64,000 nucleotides of DNA, taken from NCBI RefSeq assembly GCF_963678635.1, contig NC_087063.1, positions 21,336,701 through 21,400,700 on the forward strand, given 5' to 3'. Position numbers and translations under genes: made by a program. Under the pieces are notes generated by a model. The model did not search any database, was not told the DNA's origin, and saw only the letters and a list, made by a program, of their open reading frames with translations. Of the stretch, positions 52,001 to 64,000 are shown in pieces; within the stretch, counting starts at the first letter, position 1; every line of letters begins with the position of its first letter. Source of the stretch: Symsagittifera roscoffensis. Taxonomy: Eukaryota > Xenacoelomorpha > Acoela > Convolutidae.

Positions 52001-55000
52001 CCAATTTGCTTTTCATCTTTCTGAAACACTGAATCGTTCTCTATTGGTTCCTGTTTGATTTCTTCGACATCAGTTGCTAGACTTCAGACCTTTGCCGGTA
52101 GCCTGTTGCTTAAGAGAACATGGCAGAAGTTGCCGTTGAACAAACCGCCATGTTCAGCAAATTTTCACAATATTTGATGGTTGATATTTGAATCTAACGC
52201 TGTCAAAATAATTATCTGTGAGGCTTTCCGGTATTGAAATAAAAGAAAGATGAATTCTTCGATAAGAAAGTCTAGTTAATCGGTTGATGCCCGCTGAACA
52301 TTCAAAATCAAGAATCGTTCCAGTGTCAGGTAAATACAACCGGACCTCTAAAATCCATTCGTAGACAAGGGCTGGGCTACCCAGTTAACAATATCCGGTG
52401 GGTCAAAACATAACACATCTTTTTAATAAGTGAATTACAAAAATTAGGCTAAATTGCAAGTAATTTTGGTAGTTTGAATGACCTTGAATCATGCGACAAT
52501 AGCTTCTACATGAAAAAAAAATCCGAAATAGATGCAATGTTTTGCTTCAAGAAGTTCGCTGCCCGAACTTTTTGCAACTCAATTAAAAACATAGCTAATT
52601 GAAGATTGGAAAAGAGTAATAAACGCAAGTAAACATTAAAAAAACACTGACTTTGTTGGAAAAAACCTCATTTTTCAAACTTCAACGAGAAAAATAGATG
52701 CCCTTTAAGCTTTTTGGGTTTCTAGATTGATTTGTGATTGGCGCTTTTTCGATAACATTAACCCAACTTGAGAAAACTGGATCAACAGGTAAAGTTTTTA
52801 TTCCGCTGGAAATCTAAAAATTGAATTCTACTTTCGAAACTAGAAACAGTGACGTTTTTTCGCGCCATTTCCACGTTAGTAGTTAGAGAGTGCTATTTAC
52901 GTCAATTTTAATAGATGAATTTCAATTGACTCAAAAAGTGCATAGATACTTAAGTGCATTCATAAATGCATCAATATGTATGAATGCACATCTGTAGTTA
53001 TTAGAGACTTAGACTTTTCCTGAAAAAAAAACAAGAAAAAATCAGCAAAACCTATATAAGAGTCTCTACCACGTTCATTACTCTTAATTATCTTCCAGAT
53101 AAGGAGGTGACAAAAATTAACATTTTGATTTTCCGAATATGACGAAAGTTTGAAACAAAATCCATTCATGCGTACCTTCGAGTAGGTAGGAGTTTCCGAA
53201 GTACTTGACGTTCTCGGACGTCTTCTGCACTGTCTCGGAGGAGGCGATGTTTTTCAGCCCACTCAAACCCCCATACAAACTGTCGCTGATCAGCTGGATG
53301 GGAGTGATGCCCAGTTTGCCACGAATGTCATTCGCCTTCTTCTCCTAGGCGTATAAGATTCGTATAAAACTAACATCCTACATCCCAAACAAACCTCCTT
53401 ATATCCTTCATACCACTAATCCAATAAAGATTAAATCAACCAACAACTAGAAGTACACGTAATTTTTTAAAAACTTTTTAAAATTTTCGAATTTTAAAGA
53501 AAAATAGTATGCTCTTAAAGCTCTGTGAATTCCATGAACAATTTATTATTGGCGCAATTGAGAAGTTGCATACAAAAATTAATAGGTGGAAACTGGATCA
53601 AAAGGTAAATTTTTAATTCCGCTGGAAAACCTGAAAATTGAAATCACTTTCGAAACTAGAAATCGATCATGAGCTTGCCAGGAAAAAATATATGACTTGC
53701 CAAGAATGAAGCAAGACCTAAATGGGAGTCTTCGCTACGTTCAGTGACTCATAATTGGAACAAATTTTATACACTTCCGGTTAATTAGCAACAAAAAAAT
53801 GTAGCTGATGATGAAAATAAATTCAAAGCAAGTTGGCTATTTTGGTTGAATCTTAGAATGAAATTGGATCAAATCCAAATCAGCATTAAAAACCAAGAGA
53901 GAAGCGTTTGCAAATATGAAAATAACAAAACTTAGACGTGTAAATTCCGTTATCATGAGTCCCTTCCCTACAACAAAATAAAAACAAAAATCGAGCCCGA
54001 TGGAACGAATTGAAGCTAAAAGACTTGCTGCCTGATACACCGACAAGCAAAGAGTTTTAAGAACCCAAAACGCGAAGTTTTTTAAGAAGGGGAGAGTGGA
54101 ACCAGTTTGAAACTAGTTATTTTTTTTATATTCTAATTTAATAATTATATTCCAAAATATTCATAGCTAGCCAATCATAATTAATAACTGAATCTTACTC
54201 TATACTTGTAAACCTGAAAAGCTAGTGGTTTAGAGAACTAGGAATAAAGATTGAAATCACTTGACTTCTTCTCTCATCTAACTTCGCAGTAAACCAGTAT
54301 ATCTCTAGATCTATTGGGACTACGAAATATAAGAGTAAGACTAGAATTAATATTAGACTAAGGAGTTGCACGAACCTATCCGGCCGAAAAAAGATAGCGT
54401 GACGAACAGACGGTGTACCCTATAAGAAATTACTCTATGAGAAGGCCACCCCGGACCTAAACTCATGAGTTAGGAGATGGTTCAATGAAAAACGCGGAAA
54501 ATAAAAGCTAACCTTGACATGTAGAACTTGTTTGAGCGTGTTTATCTCGTCCTCTAGTTGAGTCAAGTCCTGCCTCAATTCATCTGACGTCTTCTCTGGC
54601 TCTCCGTTCTCCATCTGCCAGTCTTGATCTATGCCAGACGACGCACCAGCACTGTCGAAAGAGAGAAATCCCGCGCCTCCCTATGTTAAAAAAGACTCAT
54701 AAAAAACAAGAAACTACCTTTGCAGTGGATCCTTTACCCACCACCCCCCCCCCCCCCCCCCCAACCCATGCATGATTTTAACTTTGAAACTATTGCTCGG
54801 GTAGATCAAATTTTGGGTATTTTGCATATTTTCCAAAATGCACACTTGGTCTTCTTAGCAAAAATTGGTCTTCATGCATAACCTTGGCTCAACCACCAAA
54901 TTCATTTTTAATGGGGATGGCGAAATAGGGCGACGGTAAAAGAGCCATTGCTGTCTTAAGTGCTCTAGACGTTGTTCGTAAACAATAGGGCCAATTATTA

Positions 55001-58000
55001 AAATATCGAATTTGTAAATCACGCTTAGGAGAATTGGCGGATGCATAGAACAAATGATAAATTGAATCGTTTGTTAAACACGACTCTTGAAAATGCAGAA
55101 GAATAAAAACAGCAGCTATTCCAAATTGAAAAATAATTGTTCCCGAACTAAACACTTTTACATATTACTTATCTAATAGCGTTTCTTTGACTATGAGACT
55201 GAAGCAAAAATTGCGGCTAAAATGATCAAATGGTACAAACGATGTAGCTATGCTCAGCAAAAATTATAGTTTAATCATATCAAGTAGGAAGACTTAGTAG
55301 CAGCTAATTGCATTAATTTTTGCAAATTTCTTTTTATAATACAGATCAAGATTCATCATTAAATATAAACGCTCTGTGTTTGTATAGATTTTAGGCGGCA
55401 ATTAATCCAATAGAAGACAGTTGTTTCCTTCCTGGAAATCCTAATAACTACTTGCTGCTAAAAAACTAAATGTCGCGTAAATGTCAAAGCCGATCAACAT
55501 TTGAAATTTCTAGAATAAAACTTCCGCAGATCGAAAGAAGCGTTTAATACCCCCTAAAAAACAAGTGCAGTCACTACACAAACATAACTACACAAAAATT
55601 TTTGCGCCAGAGGCAAATTAAAAAAAAAAAACAGGTCAAATTTGCAGTTTTTGGGTCTTTTTTGGAAAATTTTGACCAAAAATTGCGTCGTTTCGGCTCG
55701 CGCTCCCCTTCAAAATTAGTATATATTGGCGCCGTGAGAAAACTTAGGGTTGGTCAGCCAAAAATGGAAGTAATAAAATAATGCCAAAGGGAGGACCCTT
55801 TGGTTTCTGAGTAGCGCCCCCCCCCCCCCCTAAATCCGCCCCTGAGTGCAGTAATTTGCTGTGCATGTGGTCCAGAATGTTACACTCACAGTATTCGATG
55901 CTGAAGTTTTAAGCATTAAACAAAAATATGCCGCTTTTTTGCCTGTTTTTTGGGGTCATAAGCGAAGTAAAACTCAGCTTCAGGAGTTGCAAAAAATACC
56001 CGGCTGTATATTACCTTGAAAAAAAAAGATACAGAATCAGACCGTTACTCAGCAGAAAATTTTTAAAGTAACCTTTAAGAATCCGCGTCACTTAAGTGCT
56101 TTAATAACGCTCTTTGAAGTTGTGGTAGTTGCCCGAAATGAAACAGCCTAAGCCATAGTCAATTCTCATTCTATGAATGGTCGTAAAAATAAACATTTTT
56201 TCGGTGATATGTTACAATAGGTGCTGATTGAGTATAGTGCATATATTAAATTTGAAAACTATAATGCATAATACAGTCATTTCAATTCACTCAATAGTAC
56301 ATGCTACTTCGATAGTTTTTGTGAATACACTACTCTGTCAAATGAAATTTTTTTTCAAAAATTGAAGTTATACACTTCTTTCGCCAAAAAATGGCTTTTG
56401 AAGTAAGTTAAAAATACTATTCGAAGTATAACAAACAGCGATCCAGCTATTAACATGAACCTGCCACCTATTGTAATATATCACCAAAAACAGTTCGGCT
56501 TGAAAGAACACCAAACACTATCAACCTTACGTGTGACAACTCAATGAACCAAACCTATTCCCATTCTCACACACACGAGGCGAAGCGGAGCAGCTATGAC
56601 CGAGTGGGTAAGGCACGACCATTCAACTGCAACCGTGTTAACTTATTACTATTTAAACGTAAAAGCACATGCAATCAAAAAGCTGTAAAGGTGCTCCACC
56701 ATTATTGGGGTGCCGCACCAATATTTGCGACTTAGGTTGGAAAAAAAGGCTCGTACTAATACACTAGCTTCGCAAGTGTAAGCACTGTTTGAAGTACAAC
56801 AAGTAACGATCCAGCTATTAAATTTGAACCTTCCTTCTATTGTAATATATCACCAAGTATTCTACTAGTTTACATAATGACACTAAAAGAACTCAATGAG
56901 GTACCGCATCAAGCTGTTCTCATATTAGGATAACTATTAAACATTAGAATCACCTTGAGTCTGTTAGATTTAGGGTTTAACTACTTTCTAATTACAAAAC
57001 CAAGAAAAAACGGAACTTTTTGTTCGAACGATATTCGGTGATTGCAATGAGCATTAGTTCAAATCACGAAAAACCGTTTGATAAAAAGTTTCCAAAATCA
57101 TGTTCTTGGATTAGAGTTATTGGAACAGACACAAAAATGATAGAAAAGAAGAAAAAATCATAGGGGTTGGAAAAAAGTCAAAGAACTTAAGGATACCGAA
57201 AACCGATTGAACGTCTTTGAACATAGCCAATCGAAGATTGGAAAAGAGTAATGAACGCAAGTAAACATAAAAAAACACTGAATTTCTTGAAAAAATCTCA
57301 TTTTTCAAATTTCAAAGAGAAAAATAAATGCCCTTTAAGCTTTTTGGGTTTCTAGATTGATTTGTGATTGGCGCTTTTTCGATAACATTAACCCAACTTG
57401 AGAAAACTGTATCAACAGGTAAAGTTTTTATTCCGCTGGAAACCTTAAAACTAAATTCCACTTTCGAATCGAAAGTAGAAATCGTTCACGTTTTTGCGCC
57501 ATTTTCACGTTCGTATTTGGAGAGTGCTATTTATTTCGTTTTCAGCAGATGAATTTCAATTGAACTCAAAAAGTCCATTTATACCTAAGTGCATTCATAA
57601 ATGCATCAATATGTATGAATGCACATCTGTAGTTATTAGAGACTTTTAAGACTTTTCCTGAAAATAACAAAAAAAAATCACAAGACCTATACAACAGTCT
57701 TCACTACGTTCGTTATTCTTTAAACATTCTCTTTAAATTTGAATAGTCTTTTATGATTGATACTTTTAGATATAAACTAACCCAATTTGAGAAAACTGTA
57801 TCAATACGAACTAAAAACAACAGTTTGCGCCATAAGCACTTTCGCTATTGGTGAGCGTGAATTGCCTTCTTTTAGCACAGTTATTTGAATTGAACCTTCT
57901 AAATCAAATTAACAGACAATAAATTTATTCTTGGACAACTTGTCAATTTTTTTCTGAAAACATGACCTGAATGTTTTTCTTCACTTCGCTCATCATTGAC

Positions 58001-61000
58001 ACTAAAAAACTTTCAGAAAATTTTTTCAAAATATTTGCTAACTTTTGACAAAATTTTTAAAAAGCCAGTGTCGAAAAGGGTGCTGAAAGGGTGCTCACTC
58101 GAGCTCCAAGAACTGGTTAAAAATATGCACAGACGGCATATAACAAAAATTGATTTTTTAAATGGAATTGAATGATGTATCCCTTCTTCAATGACGTTTA
58201 ATTGCAAAATGAATGGAGTCCAATCTAATGTCACTCTACTACAACAGAAGCTTTTTTGCCTTCCCTACATTTTTTTGCAAAAAAAATGTAGGAAGGACAA
58301 GGAGACTGGTCTGCTCTAGACTCTGAAAATAATAGACAACTATGCAGACAGTAATGCAAACAAAAGCGCGGAAATGTGTACAAAAGCATGTGGCCGAGCA
58401 TTTACTCAATCAAGACAAGGTTGCAGAAAACAAAAGATCCAGTCTGAAAAAAGGCAAAAATAGCAAACAAAACTCAAAAAATTAAGACAAAAAACGTTCA
58501 AAACAATTATCTTAAAAATATGCATTGTTTAAAAGCATTGAATCAGTGTAATTGATATTGCTTGATTTCTAAATAGTTTATCTGGCAAAATTTACATCTG
58601 ATTCGATGCTATCACAAATATGGATGTCTAATAAGTTTCATGACCAATTGTCTGTTCCCTTGATTGTAAAAAATTCGCTAGTCGTAGACAAGCAAGTCGT
58701 ACTAAGAACCCAGTCTTTATGTTAAAAAACAATGTTCCTACTGCTCTTTAACGTGTTAATTTTTTGAACAAAAATGATTACGCTATCAACATATTTGCAA
58801 ATTTGTCGAACCTACATAAAGATTAAATCCCCTTTCTACCCTATAATACTTATTAAAGAATCCCTCATCGAAAAACAATTTATCACTTGATTGGTCAAAT
58901 GTAATAGATACATCATTTACAGCTTTCAAGCGTTTCGAATTTTAATTTTCCTGCATTCTGATTGATCTAAAATTCTCGAACTTAAATTAATTCGTCGGAA
59001 TAAAAAATGACTTTTTTAAAAAATACTTCAAGTTTTTTAAAAAGTGGAAATTGAAGTGAATTATATCCAACGTGACCGCCCCGGACGCACAAGGAATAAC
59101 AATGAACAAAATTTACAATTTCCGTCAAACATACTTATGGTATCTACTAAAAAAATTATCCCCCTTTAAGAAACAATTAATTAACCAGCACTTTTTTTTG
59201 CTCAGACTTTCAAAAAGGCGAGGAAAAAATATATTTCTGTGGTGTTTTTTTTCAAACTCAGACCAGTTTTACAAAAGTTGAGAGCATATGGGTATCGATT
59301 CGGAAATCTTTGGATTGCCAATCGAGTATGCTTGCACTAGACTAAAATGCGGATGGCATTGCTGCTCGAATAATATTTTGATAGTTTCAATACGCAAAGT
59401 ATTTAAGCGTGGTAAATTATCCGGACTCCTAATTGTTCAAAAAGGAATTGAGGCCGACTTAATTTGTCAAATAATTTCTACTCAAGTTTTAGCACTTGCA
59501 TTTGATATTGGCAGTACAAATTTGTAATTTATCAATTTTTTTCAAATCAAAAATTACTCGAAATAGGTTAAGGGGCAGTCGGAACATTCAGGGCTTCGAC
59601 CTGATATACGAGCAATCTTGTCTTTCTCTAAGTTCATATAAATTTTAAATATAACAACTGTTGCACTTTGAGCTTTCTAGCTTTTGAAAATTCAATTTTC
59701 CTTCATTCTGATTGATAAAAATTTTGCGAGGTTTAAACTAATTCATCGACTAATTTGAAAAAGGGGGTAATTGTAAGGAATATATACCCGCATATAGGAA
59801 TCAGGAATTTGTCTACCATACACAAGCAATATCAAGTAACAAGTGATGTAATGGTACGTCAAAGTGCGTCAAATGGGTACTATAAAAGGAAAAACACTGC
59901 GAAAAATTTTCAAAATTATACTTACTTCTCTCAAAATCACGGTTGAAAGGGCTTTATTATTTTGTTTCATTCGACCCATTCCAATGTCTTTTGTCTGATT
60001 AGGCGTGGGAAAAAATTCGAAACACCTGAAGACAAAGTTATTCCCCAATTTCAGTGGTCGGAATAAATACTCACAAAATCAATGAATAAAACTATCATTT
60101 TTTATCAAAGGTTTGCTTAAGAAAACCAAGTCAGCAAAACGTACAAACCAAATCACTCCAATAAATTAGTCAAATTAATCATCTTCATAGAAAAATTGAA
60201 GAAATGACGGAAACTAAATGGCATATACTATACAAAAATTCATCTCGATCGTTAATGCATATTCAAATAAACAACTTGAATTTTCATTTGAATTCCAATT
60301 CTTTTTAATGGCAAAACTAAGTCAAAAGTTTGAATGAAAAGCAATATAAATAGTAAAAATGAGATTTAAAATTATCTTTAAAGTAAGTCTATCTACCATT
60401 TGCAAGCGCTGATACTGGGACTTATTCCAAGATTTTGCTGCTTTTTTACACACAAAATAGCTAGAAGAACGTAGATTCATATTTGATATTTAGAAATTGT
60501 CAAAAAAAGAAAACAAGTTTTTTGTTTGCAGGCAAATTGAATTGGTATCTAAATATTTAAATCTTAGTGAACATTTTAAAAAAAATTTATCTAAGGCATA
60601 GCTGCAGGGGCGCATTCAAGGCTTGGCTGCAGCGGCGGATTCACCCACCAAACAGTGCCAGCTTTGGCATTAGCTTACACAGAGGCGCACAACTTGCCAT
60701 ACAACAAAAACATAAAAATCATGCGAAGTCGAAAAAAAGAGAAAAATTATGAAAAAAAAACTAGGTCTACCAAAATTTTAAATTTCTCGATATCTCTCGA
60801 TAGAATTTCATTCCAGTCAAAAACCCCAGGAATTTGAATATTAAATTAGCAACGGAACAAAATTTACGTTCTTTGAGCAGACACAAAAATTGATCCAAAA
60901 AATATAATGTAAAAAAAAGTTTCAAAAAATTTCAAAAAAATGATTACACAATTCATTGTGTAGTACAAAAAATGAATTCAGTCCCACCTGAAACTACAAT

Positions 61001-62623
61001 AAACAACACTTGCAATTATGAAAGTAGCCTACAGCCAAAGAAACATCAGTAATGTAGCAAGTACGCCGACAAACTTTGAGCAGGCACCAGTTGAGCCGGA
61101 AAAAAAAAGAGTTTATGTAAAAAAAATATATATATTTCAAGTTCCCCCAGATACTAGAATGAACAACACTGTTAATGAAAATTGCTCACAGCACAAGAAA
61201 AATCCGTAACATGGCAACTTAGCAGACAATGGAAACTCCGACAATTCAATTTTAACCGATTTTTTCTTACAAAATGAAAAAACAAAGTCCAGCTGAGATG
61301 CGAACCCCAGACCTTAGAATGCAAAGGCAACGGCGTCACCCCTGGGCGAATTGGAAAGAAACCTGAAAAGTTTCAGCGTTCAATGTTAAAGAAAAGATTT
61401 GTTAAAAGAACGAGTAAAGAAAAGAATTTGAGCCTAAACAAAAATTGTTGTCATAAAAATTTTGAAGCAATAAAGTTTTCAAACTTTTTATGGAACTCAT
61501 AAAAGCATACAAATATATTTTTAACCTCGAAACTGCGCAAGATAATTTGATTAAGCTGAAATAAAATATGCCAAAATACCTTAAAATCGGGAAAAAAAAC
61601 AAATCACAAATTTCATAGATTTTTTATTGATTTAAACAGTTTCTACTATGATTGAAACTTCTGTAACTTGATTTTTTTTTCGTTTTTTCCCGATTAAACG
61701 GTTTCGGCTTATGTTTTAGCAAAGTCAAATTAAATTGCGTACTATCAAACATAAGTTTGTTATTGATTTGAACAGTTTATTCTATGCTTTGGAAAGTAAG
61801 CCTAAAAAAACGTTGCAGATAACACAAACTAAATTTTAAAAAAGGAAAATGAGCCAACGGAAACTAGGACAAAAACCACGAATACGAAAAAAAACAATCT
61901 TTTTTTCTAGAATTTGATTTGAAAAAAAAGCTATTACATGACTTCCATTAAATACTATCTAAATGATATTAGTTGTATATAAATTTTTCAAAAAGTGCCC
62001 AAAAACAATATTTTAGACCTGTTTTTTTTTTGAAATTTGCCAGCGGTACAAACATTTTTTTGGGTCAAAATAGGGTATTTATAGTATTTTGGGATTGCTC
62101 GGAAAATCAATTTGGTCGACCTACAAAAAAGCTGACAAAATTTCGAAAAAAAAAATCCTGAAAATGGACCCCCCCCCCCCACTTGGAGAAAATCCTATAT
62201 CCGCCCCTGCATGGCTGTAAAATCATGCTAATAGGATTGACGATTTTTTTTCTATGTACAGAAGTCAGTCTGCGTAGGAGCTTTACTTTTCGCAACTATG
62301 CAGACTATAACGGACACACGTAAAAATTATATTTCCAGGAGAATTTGTATGAGTTTAAACACATCTTAATATTTAGAGGATGTGAATATTGAAATGTATA
62401 TGGATTAGTATTTGCGAAAAACCACTTCTCTCCATCTTCGTATCAATTTTACGGAGCGTTCAATTTTACAAAAAGGGCAAATGCTATTCAATATTCAGCC
62501 ATATGATTTGTCACCTATGAACCGATTACTGTGGATTAACCTTACCTCAGTAGCAGAAGATAGTCCATTATCCGCAGTTGCACTTGGATTCATTGCAGTG
62601 ACGTCTGAGGGTGTAGGGTTCAT
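48793..62623 (-). CDS. TPD52 (tumor protein D52)-like protein, four exons
   Basis: The exons are 62623-62546, 54680-54513, 53344-53176 and 49070-48793. Phases 0, 0 and 1 all match, giving 230 residues. Family members are coiled-coil adaptors that form homo- and heteromers and act in vesicle traffic and lipid storage in the cytosol. Residues ~57-95 (TSDELRQDLTQLEDEINTLK, VLHVKEKK, RGKLGI) align with the family's conserved coiled coil and KRKLGI segment. QKTSENVKYFG, GSKNAASYTKSGLSN and SIKNSKIFSS follow the order of the C-terminal half, where the Phe-Lys-Ser-Phe core reads Phe-Ser-Ser-Met. The tail is acidic and Ser/Asn-rich. The start Met is the first in an exon with a good donor (GAG|GTAAGG); Met11 is an alternative. 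Long introns carry a LINE and repeats. Confidence 0.92.
49300..51960 (-). mobile_element. Decayed CR1/Jockey-like non-LTR retrotransposon (LINE) in TPD52-like intron 3
   Basis: Minus-strand pieces fall in LINE order. An endonuclease start (HFSILHVRSLIKSLDLNFLI) lies near 51.5 kb. The endonuclease C-terminus follows at 51130-50857 (DFNIHFDNPHYFR; CGFRLDQIL; SDHCLMFF). RT blocks lie at 50266-50081 (VCSDLSSASDIMHHS; SFLRNRLGIRGKELTG; SYVTDR), then a broken VLGPLL near 50.05 kb and LGVVLDSRLS near 49.77 kb. Many stops and frame changes separate them, so it is dead. It lies on the same strand as the host gene. Confidence 0.8.
52590..53088. repeat. Intron repeat copy 1
   Basis: About 500 bases are nearly repeated at 57221-57721. 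They share GAAGATTGGAAAAGAGTAAT, GCCCTTTAAGCTTTTTGGGT and GATTGGCGCTTTTTCGATAA, and end in the near-palindrome GCATTCATAAATGCATCAAT. Confidence 0.9.
53176..53344 (-). CDS. TPD52-like exon 3
   Basis: The acceptor is GCCTAG and the donor G|GTACGC. The exon encodes EKKANDIRGKLGITPIQL through KTSENVKYFGNSYLLE plus one base, which joins GG of the next exon to make Gly. Confidence 0.9.
53477..53760. repeat. Intron repeat copy 3 (diverged)
   Basis: It shares GGTGGAAACTGGATCAAAAGG, TTCCGCTGGAAAACCTG and CTTTCGAAACTAGAAATCG with the copies at 52.6 and 57.2 kb. It lies 130 bases upstream (in gene order) of TPD52-like exon 3. Confidence 0.75.
54513..54680 (-). CDS. TPD52-like exon 2 (coiled-coil region)
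   Basis: 168 bases, 56 whole codons, lie between an AACATAG acceptor and a GTTAGC donor. The exon encodes GGAGFLSFD through DELRQDLTQLEDEINTL and VLHVK. Confidence 0.9.
54742..54763 (+). repeat. Poly-C microsatellite
   Basis: About 19 consecutive C follow CCCACCA. The length is likely to be unreliable in assembly. Confidence 0.9.
55600..55853 (-). mobile_element. MITE copy (hAT-like family)
   Basis: The right end reads CCCTAAATCCGCCCCTG after 14 C, the complement of CAGGGGCGGATTTAG. The interior matches the family (GCGCCAGAGGCAAATT, TTTTTGGAAAATTTTGACC, ATTGGCGCCG). Confidence 0.75.
56560..56790 (+). mobile_element. tRNA-derived SINE-like copy
   Basis: ATGACCGAGTGGGTAAGGCA closely matches the A box of a Leu/Ser-type tRNA. 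The body shares ATTTGCGACTTAGGTTGGAA and the ending CACTAGCTTCGCAAGTGTAAG with tracts at 13.8 and 47.7 kb. Confidence 0.55.
57221..57721. repeat. Intron repeat copy 2
   Basis: Counterpart of 52590-53088 in the large first intron of the TPD52-like gene, in the same orientation. Confidence 0.9.
58259..58296. repeat. 38-base palindrome
   Basis: CCTTCCCTACATTTTTTTGC is followed by its near-exact reverse complement AAAAAAAATGTAGGAAGG. Confidence 0.85.
58921..59750. repeat. Direct repeat pair of about 80 bases
   Basis: 58921-59000 and 59671-59750 share AGCTTTC, TTTTCCT.CATTCTGATTGAT and TTAAA.TAATTC.TCG. They bracket the Helentron-like 3' end at 59620. Confidence 0.65.
59568..59620 (+). mobile_element. 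Helentron-like 3' end
   Basis: GGGGCAGTCGGAACATTCAG-GGCTTCGACCTGATATACGAGCAATCTTG ends at 59620, followed by T. The 5' end of the copy is not clear. A related 5'-type end in minus orientation (ATTCCGACCACTGAAATTGG) lies at about 60062. Confidence 0.6.
61285..61350 (-). repeat. tRNA-like sequence with A and B boxes
   Basis: On the minus strand CAGGGGTGACGCCGTTGCC resembles an A box and GGGGTTCGCATCTC a B box, around a TTTGCATTC anticodon-like loop. The stems do not close well, so it is a SINE head or tRNA relic. Confidence 0.5.
61990..62212 (-). mobile_element. MITE copy (hAT-like family), short
   Basis: The right end is CCTATATCCGCCCCTG at about 62197-62212. TTTGGTCGACCTACAAAAAA and a C run are shared with the family. 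The left part is deleted or diverged. Confidence 0.7.
62546..62623 (-). CDS. TPD52-like exon 1
   Basis: 78 bases encode MNPTPSDVTAMNPSATADNG and LSSATE. The donor is GAG|GTAAGG. The frame is open upstream with no stop in the bases checked, so the true start could lie earlier. Confidence 0.78.
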
Positions 62624-64000
62624 TCCACTGTTGCTATCAATCTGTTGATGTTCTCACGTGCGCCAGCAGTAAGGATATTCAGCGATTAAAGAATAATAGA
62701 AATGAGAATCACTAATTAGATTTTAAAAGTAGCACCACTTTGAATGGATACACCACAAAAAAAACAACAACAACAACAGCAGCACAACTCTATCGAATGT
62801 ATTATATAAATTAAATGGTTGCAGTACTGCAACACCAAAAAGAGATACGACAAAGTATAGGGATTTCAGTGAGCCACTTTGTTGCAGAAAGCGAGAAATT
62901 TACCTTTTTCCCCTCAGTGGTAATGGTAAAAGATACAGGCAAAAGGAGAGATAAGTTATCAACGGACCGGAATTCCAATTCAATGGATCTGCGACATTAA
63001 AGCTTTGCCTATTTATCTTTTCCTCATTATTTTTCAATGTCGAATGTAATCAGAATTAATCCCAAATCGGCTATCTCTCGGCGAAATTGCGTGTTTTATT
63101 AACAAACGGACAAAACGGGTGAAATAAATGGAATGAATTAAATGAACAGTGTCCTATTTTTCAGTCCCTTCTTACCACACTCACTCACATAAACTAGTCA
63201 AATAACAAGAGATGGTGAATCGATAACGGGAATAAATTTGGATGGCAAGTGCCTTGCCTGAGTCTGTTTCAACTTTGGGCGCACTGTGGGAATAATTTAA
63301 ATAGCAGAAAACCTGCGAATTATCCGACTCAGAGGAGGAAAATAGCTAACCAGAGGGACTTGATAGGAAAATCGAATGATATGTTTTTGGATTGTGTAAA
63401 ATCAGGATATTGTTTAGAAACAATGCAGTGCTCCCAATAGCCAGCAGCTGGTTCCAAAAATGTGATGTCTGGCTCGGAAGTAGCAAAAAATAATAATCTA
63501 GTTGAATTTGTTTTCCAACGACTGAACGAACAGTTTACATCAATTTATCTGAAAAGAAAACAATTGAGAGACCGAATAAAGGGGATCACAGAACTGAGCA
63601 ATTAGATTAAAAAAGGCACGGCTATTTAAAAGGCACGACTACTCTGATTGAATGGTTTTTGATTGAATGCTTTACTTTTTCTGACTCCCATTTCTGATCA
63701 ATCTGACACATCATTTCTTACACTCGCATTTCTGACACACATTATTTATGCTAACTACAACTATTTCTGATTAATGATAATATTTCCACTCATTCTCCTT
63801 TATCTGTCAAAAGTTCTACTTATCATTTTTTTCAGGTTTCGTCTGGTTTACATTTTAGTCATCAAGTGTAAAGCTAATAAATGACCAACTAACCAATCAA
63901 AATTTATTCTGGTTAGTATCAGTTACGTCATTATGTTAGGATTATGAACTTAAAAACTTGCGCCCTGGTTGCTAATAAAAACTAATTTTGAGGGGGAGGT
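62624..64000. other. Upstream flank of the TPD52-like gene
   Basis: It should contain the promoter and any 5' untranslated exon of the minus-strand gene. A CAA/CAG-rich microsatellite lies at about 62762-62784. I see no other gene or clear core promoter. Confidence 0.4.

Noticed and set aside
59072-59527. Two consecutive frames of 69 and 79 codons
   Set aside because: They lack splice signals and motifs and lie inside a repeat-bracketed block.
1-64000. Bacterial features: operons, ribosome-binding sites, CRISPR arrays
   Set aside because: Spliced genes, retrotransposons and SINE-like copies show that this is eukaryotic DNA; no regularly spaced identical repeats with unique spacers were seen.

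Overview
This 64 kb window is AT-rich nuclear DNA from an animal, probably an invertebrate. The three recognisable host genes have short coding exons, long GT-AG introns and exact phase matches across every junction. One of them belongs to the TPD52 family, which is known from animals. The rest is dense transposable-element debris, and there is one 200-base assembly gap (6735-6934). I cannot place the species more precisely.

Layout, left to right. (1) 1-~4700, minus strand: a Ty3/Gypsy-type LTR retrotransposon. A 1130-residue gag-protease-RT-RNase H frame is intact (653-4045), and integrase lies in the +1 frame and runs off the window. (2) 4758-6203, minus: phosphoserine phosphatase, four exons. 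The last exon is missing, apparently displaced by the retrotransposon; intron 3 is almost entirely a MITE. (3) 6935-9060: non-coding, with a ~48-bp tandem repeat. It is followed by a decayed protein-primed family B DNA polymerase fragment of Polinton/Maverick type (9068-9606). (4) 10-19 kb: repeats, including two copies of one ~531-bp element family nested one inside the other in opposite orientation (12433-13495). (5) 19345-32340, plus: a class A 7TM receptor assembled here from six small exons (317 residues). (6) ~32.8-38.9 kb, minus: a second, deleted LTR retrotransposon with gag and protease joined by a textbook -1 frameshift site. RT, RNase H and integrase are not recognisable. Two tandem paralogous small reading frames lie upstream of gag. 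(7) 39-48.6 kb: a CTGAAAC-rich tract, a MITE and tRNA-derived SINE-like copies. (8) 48793-62623, minus: a TPD52-like gene in four exons spread over 14 kb. One of its introns holds a decayed CR1/Jockey-like LINE, and others hold repeats shared between introns.

The three host genes are functionally unrelated: serine biosynthesis, signal reception, and membrane or vesicle traffic. Much of the remaining structure can be attributed to mobile elements. The most distinctive are a Helentron-like non-autonomous family (terminal TGTTCCGAC inverted repeats plus a 3' hairpin TCAGGGC/GCCCTGA) and a hAT-like MITE family with ends reading CAGGGGCGGAT. All exon models come from reading the sequence by eye. 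Splice phases were checked by hand, but nothing was aligned to a database.
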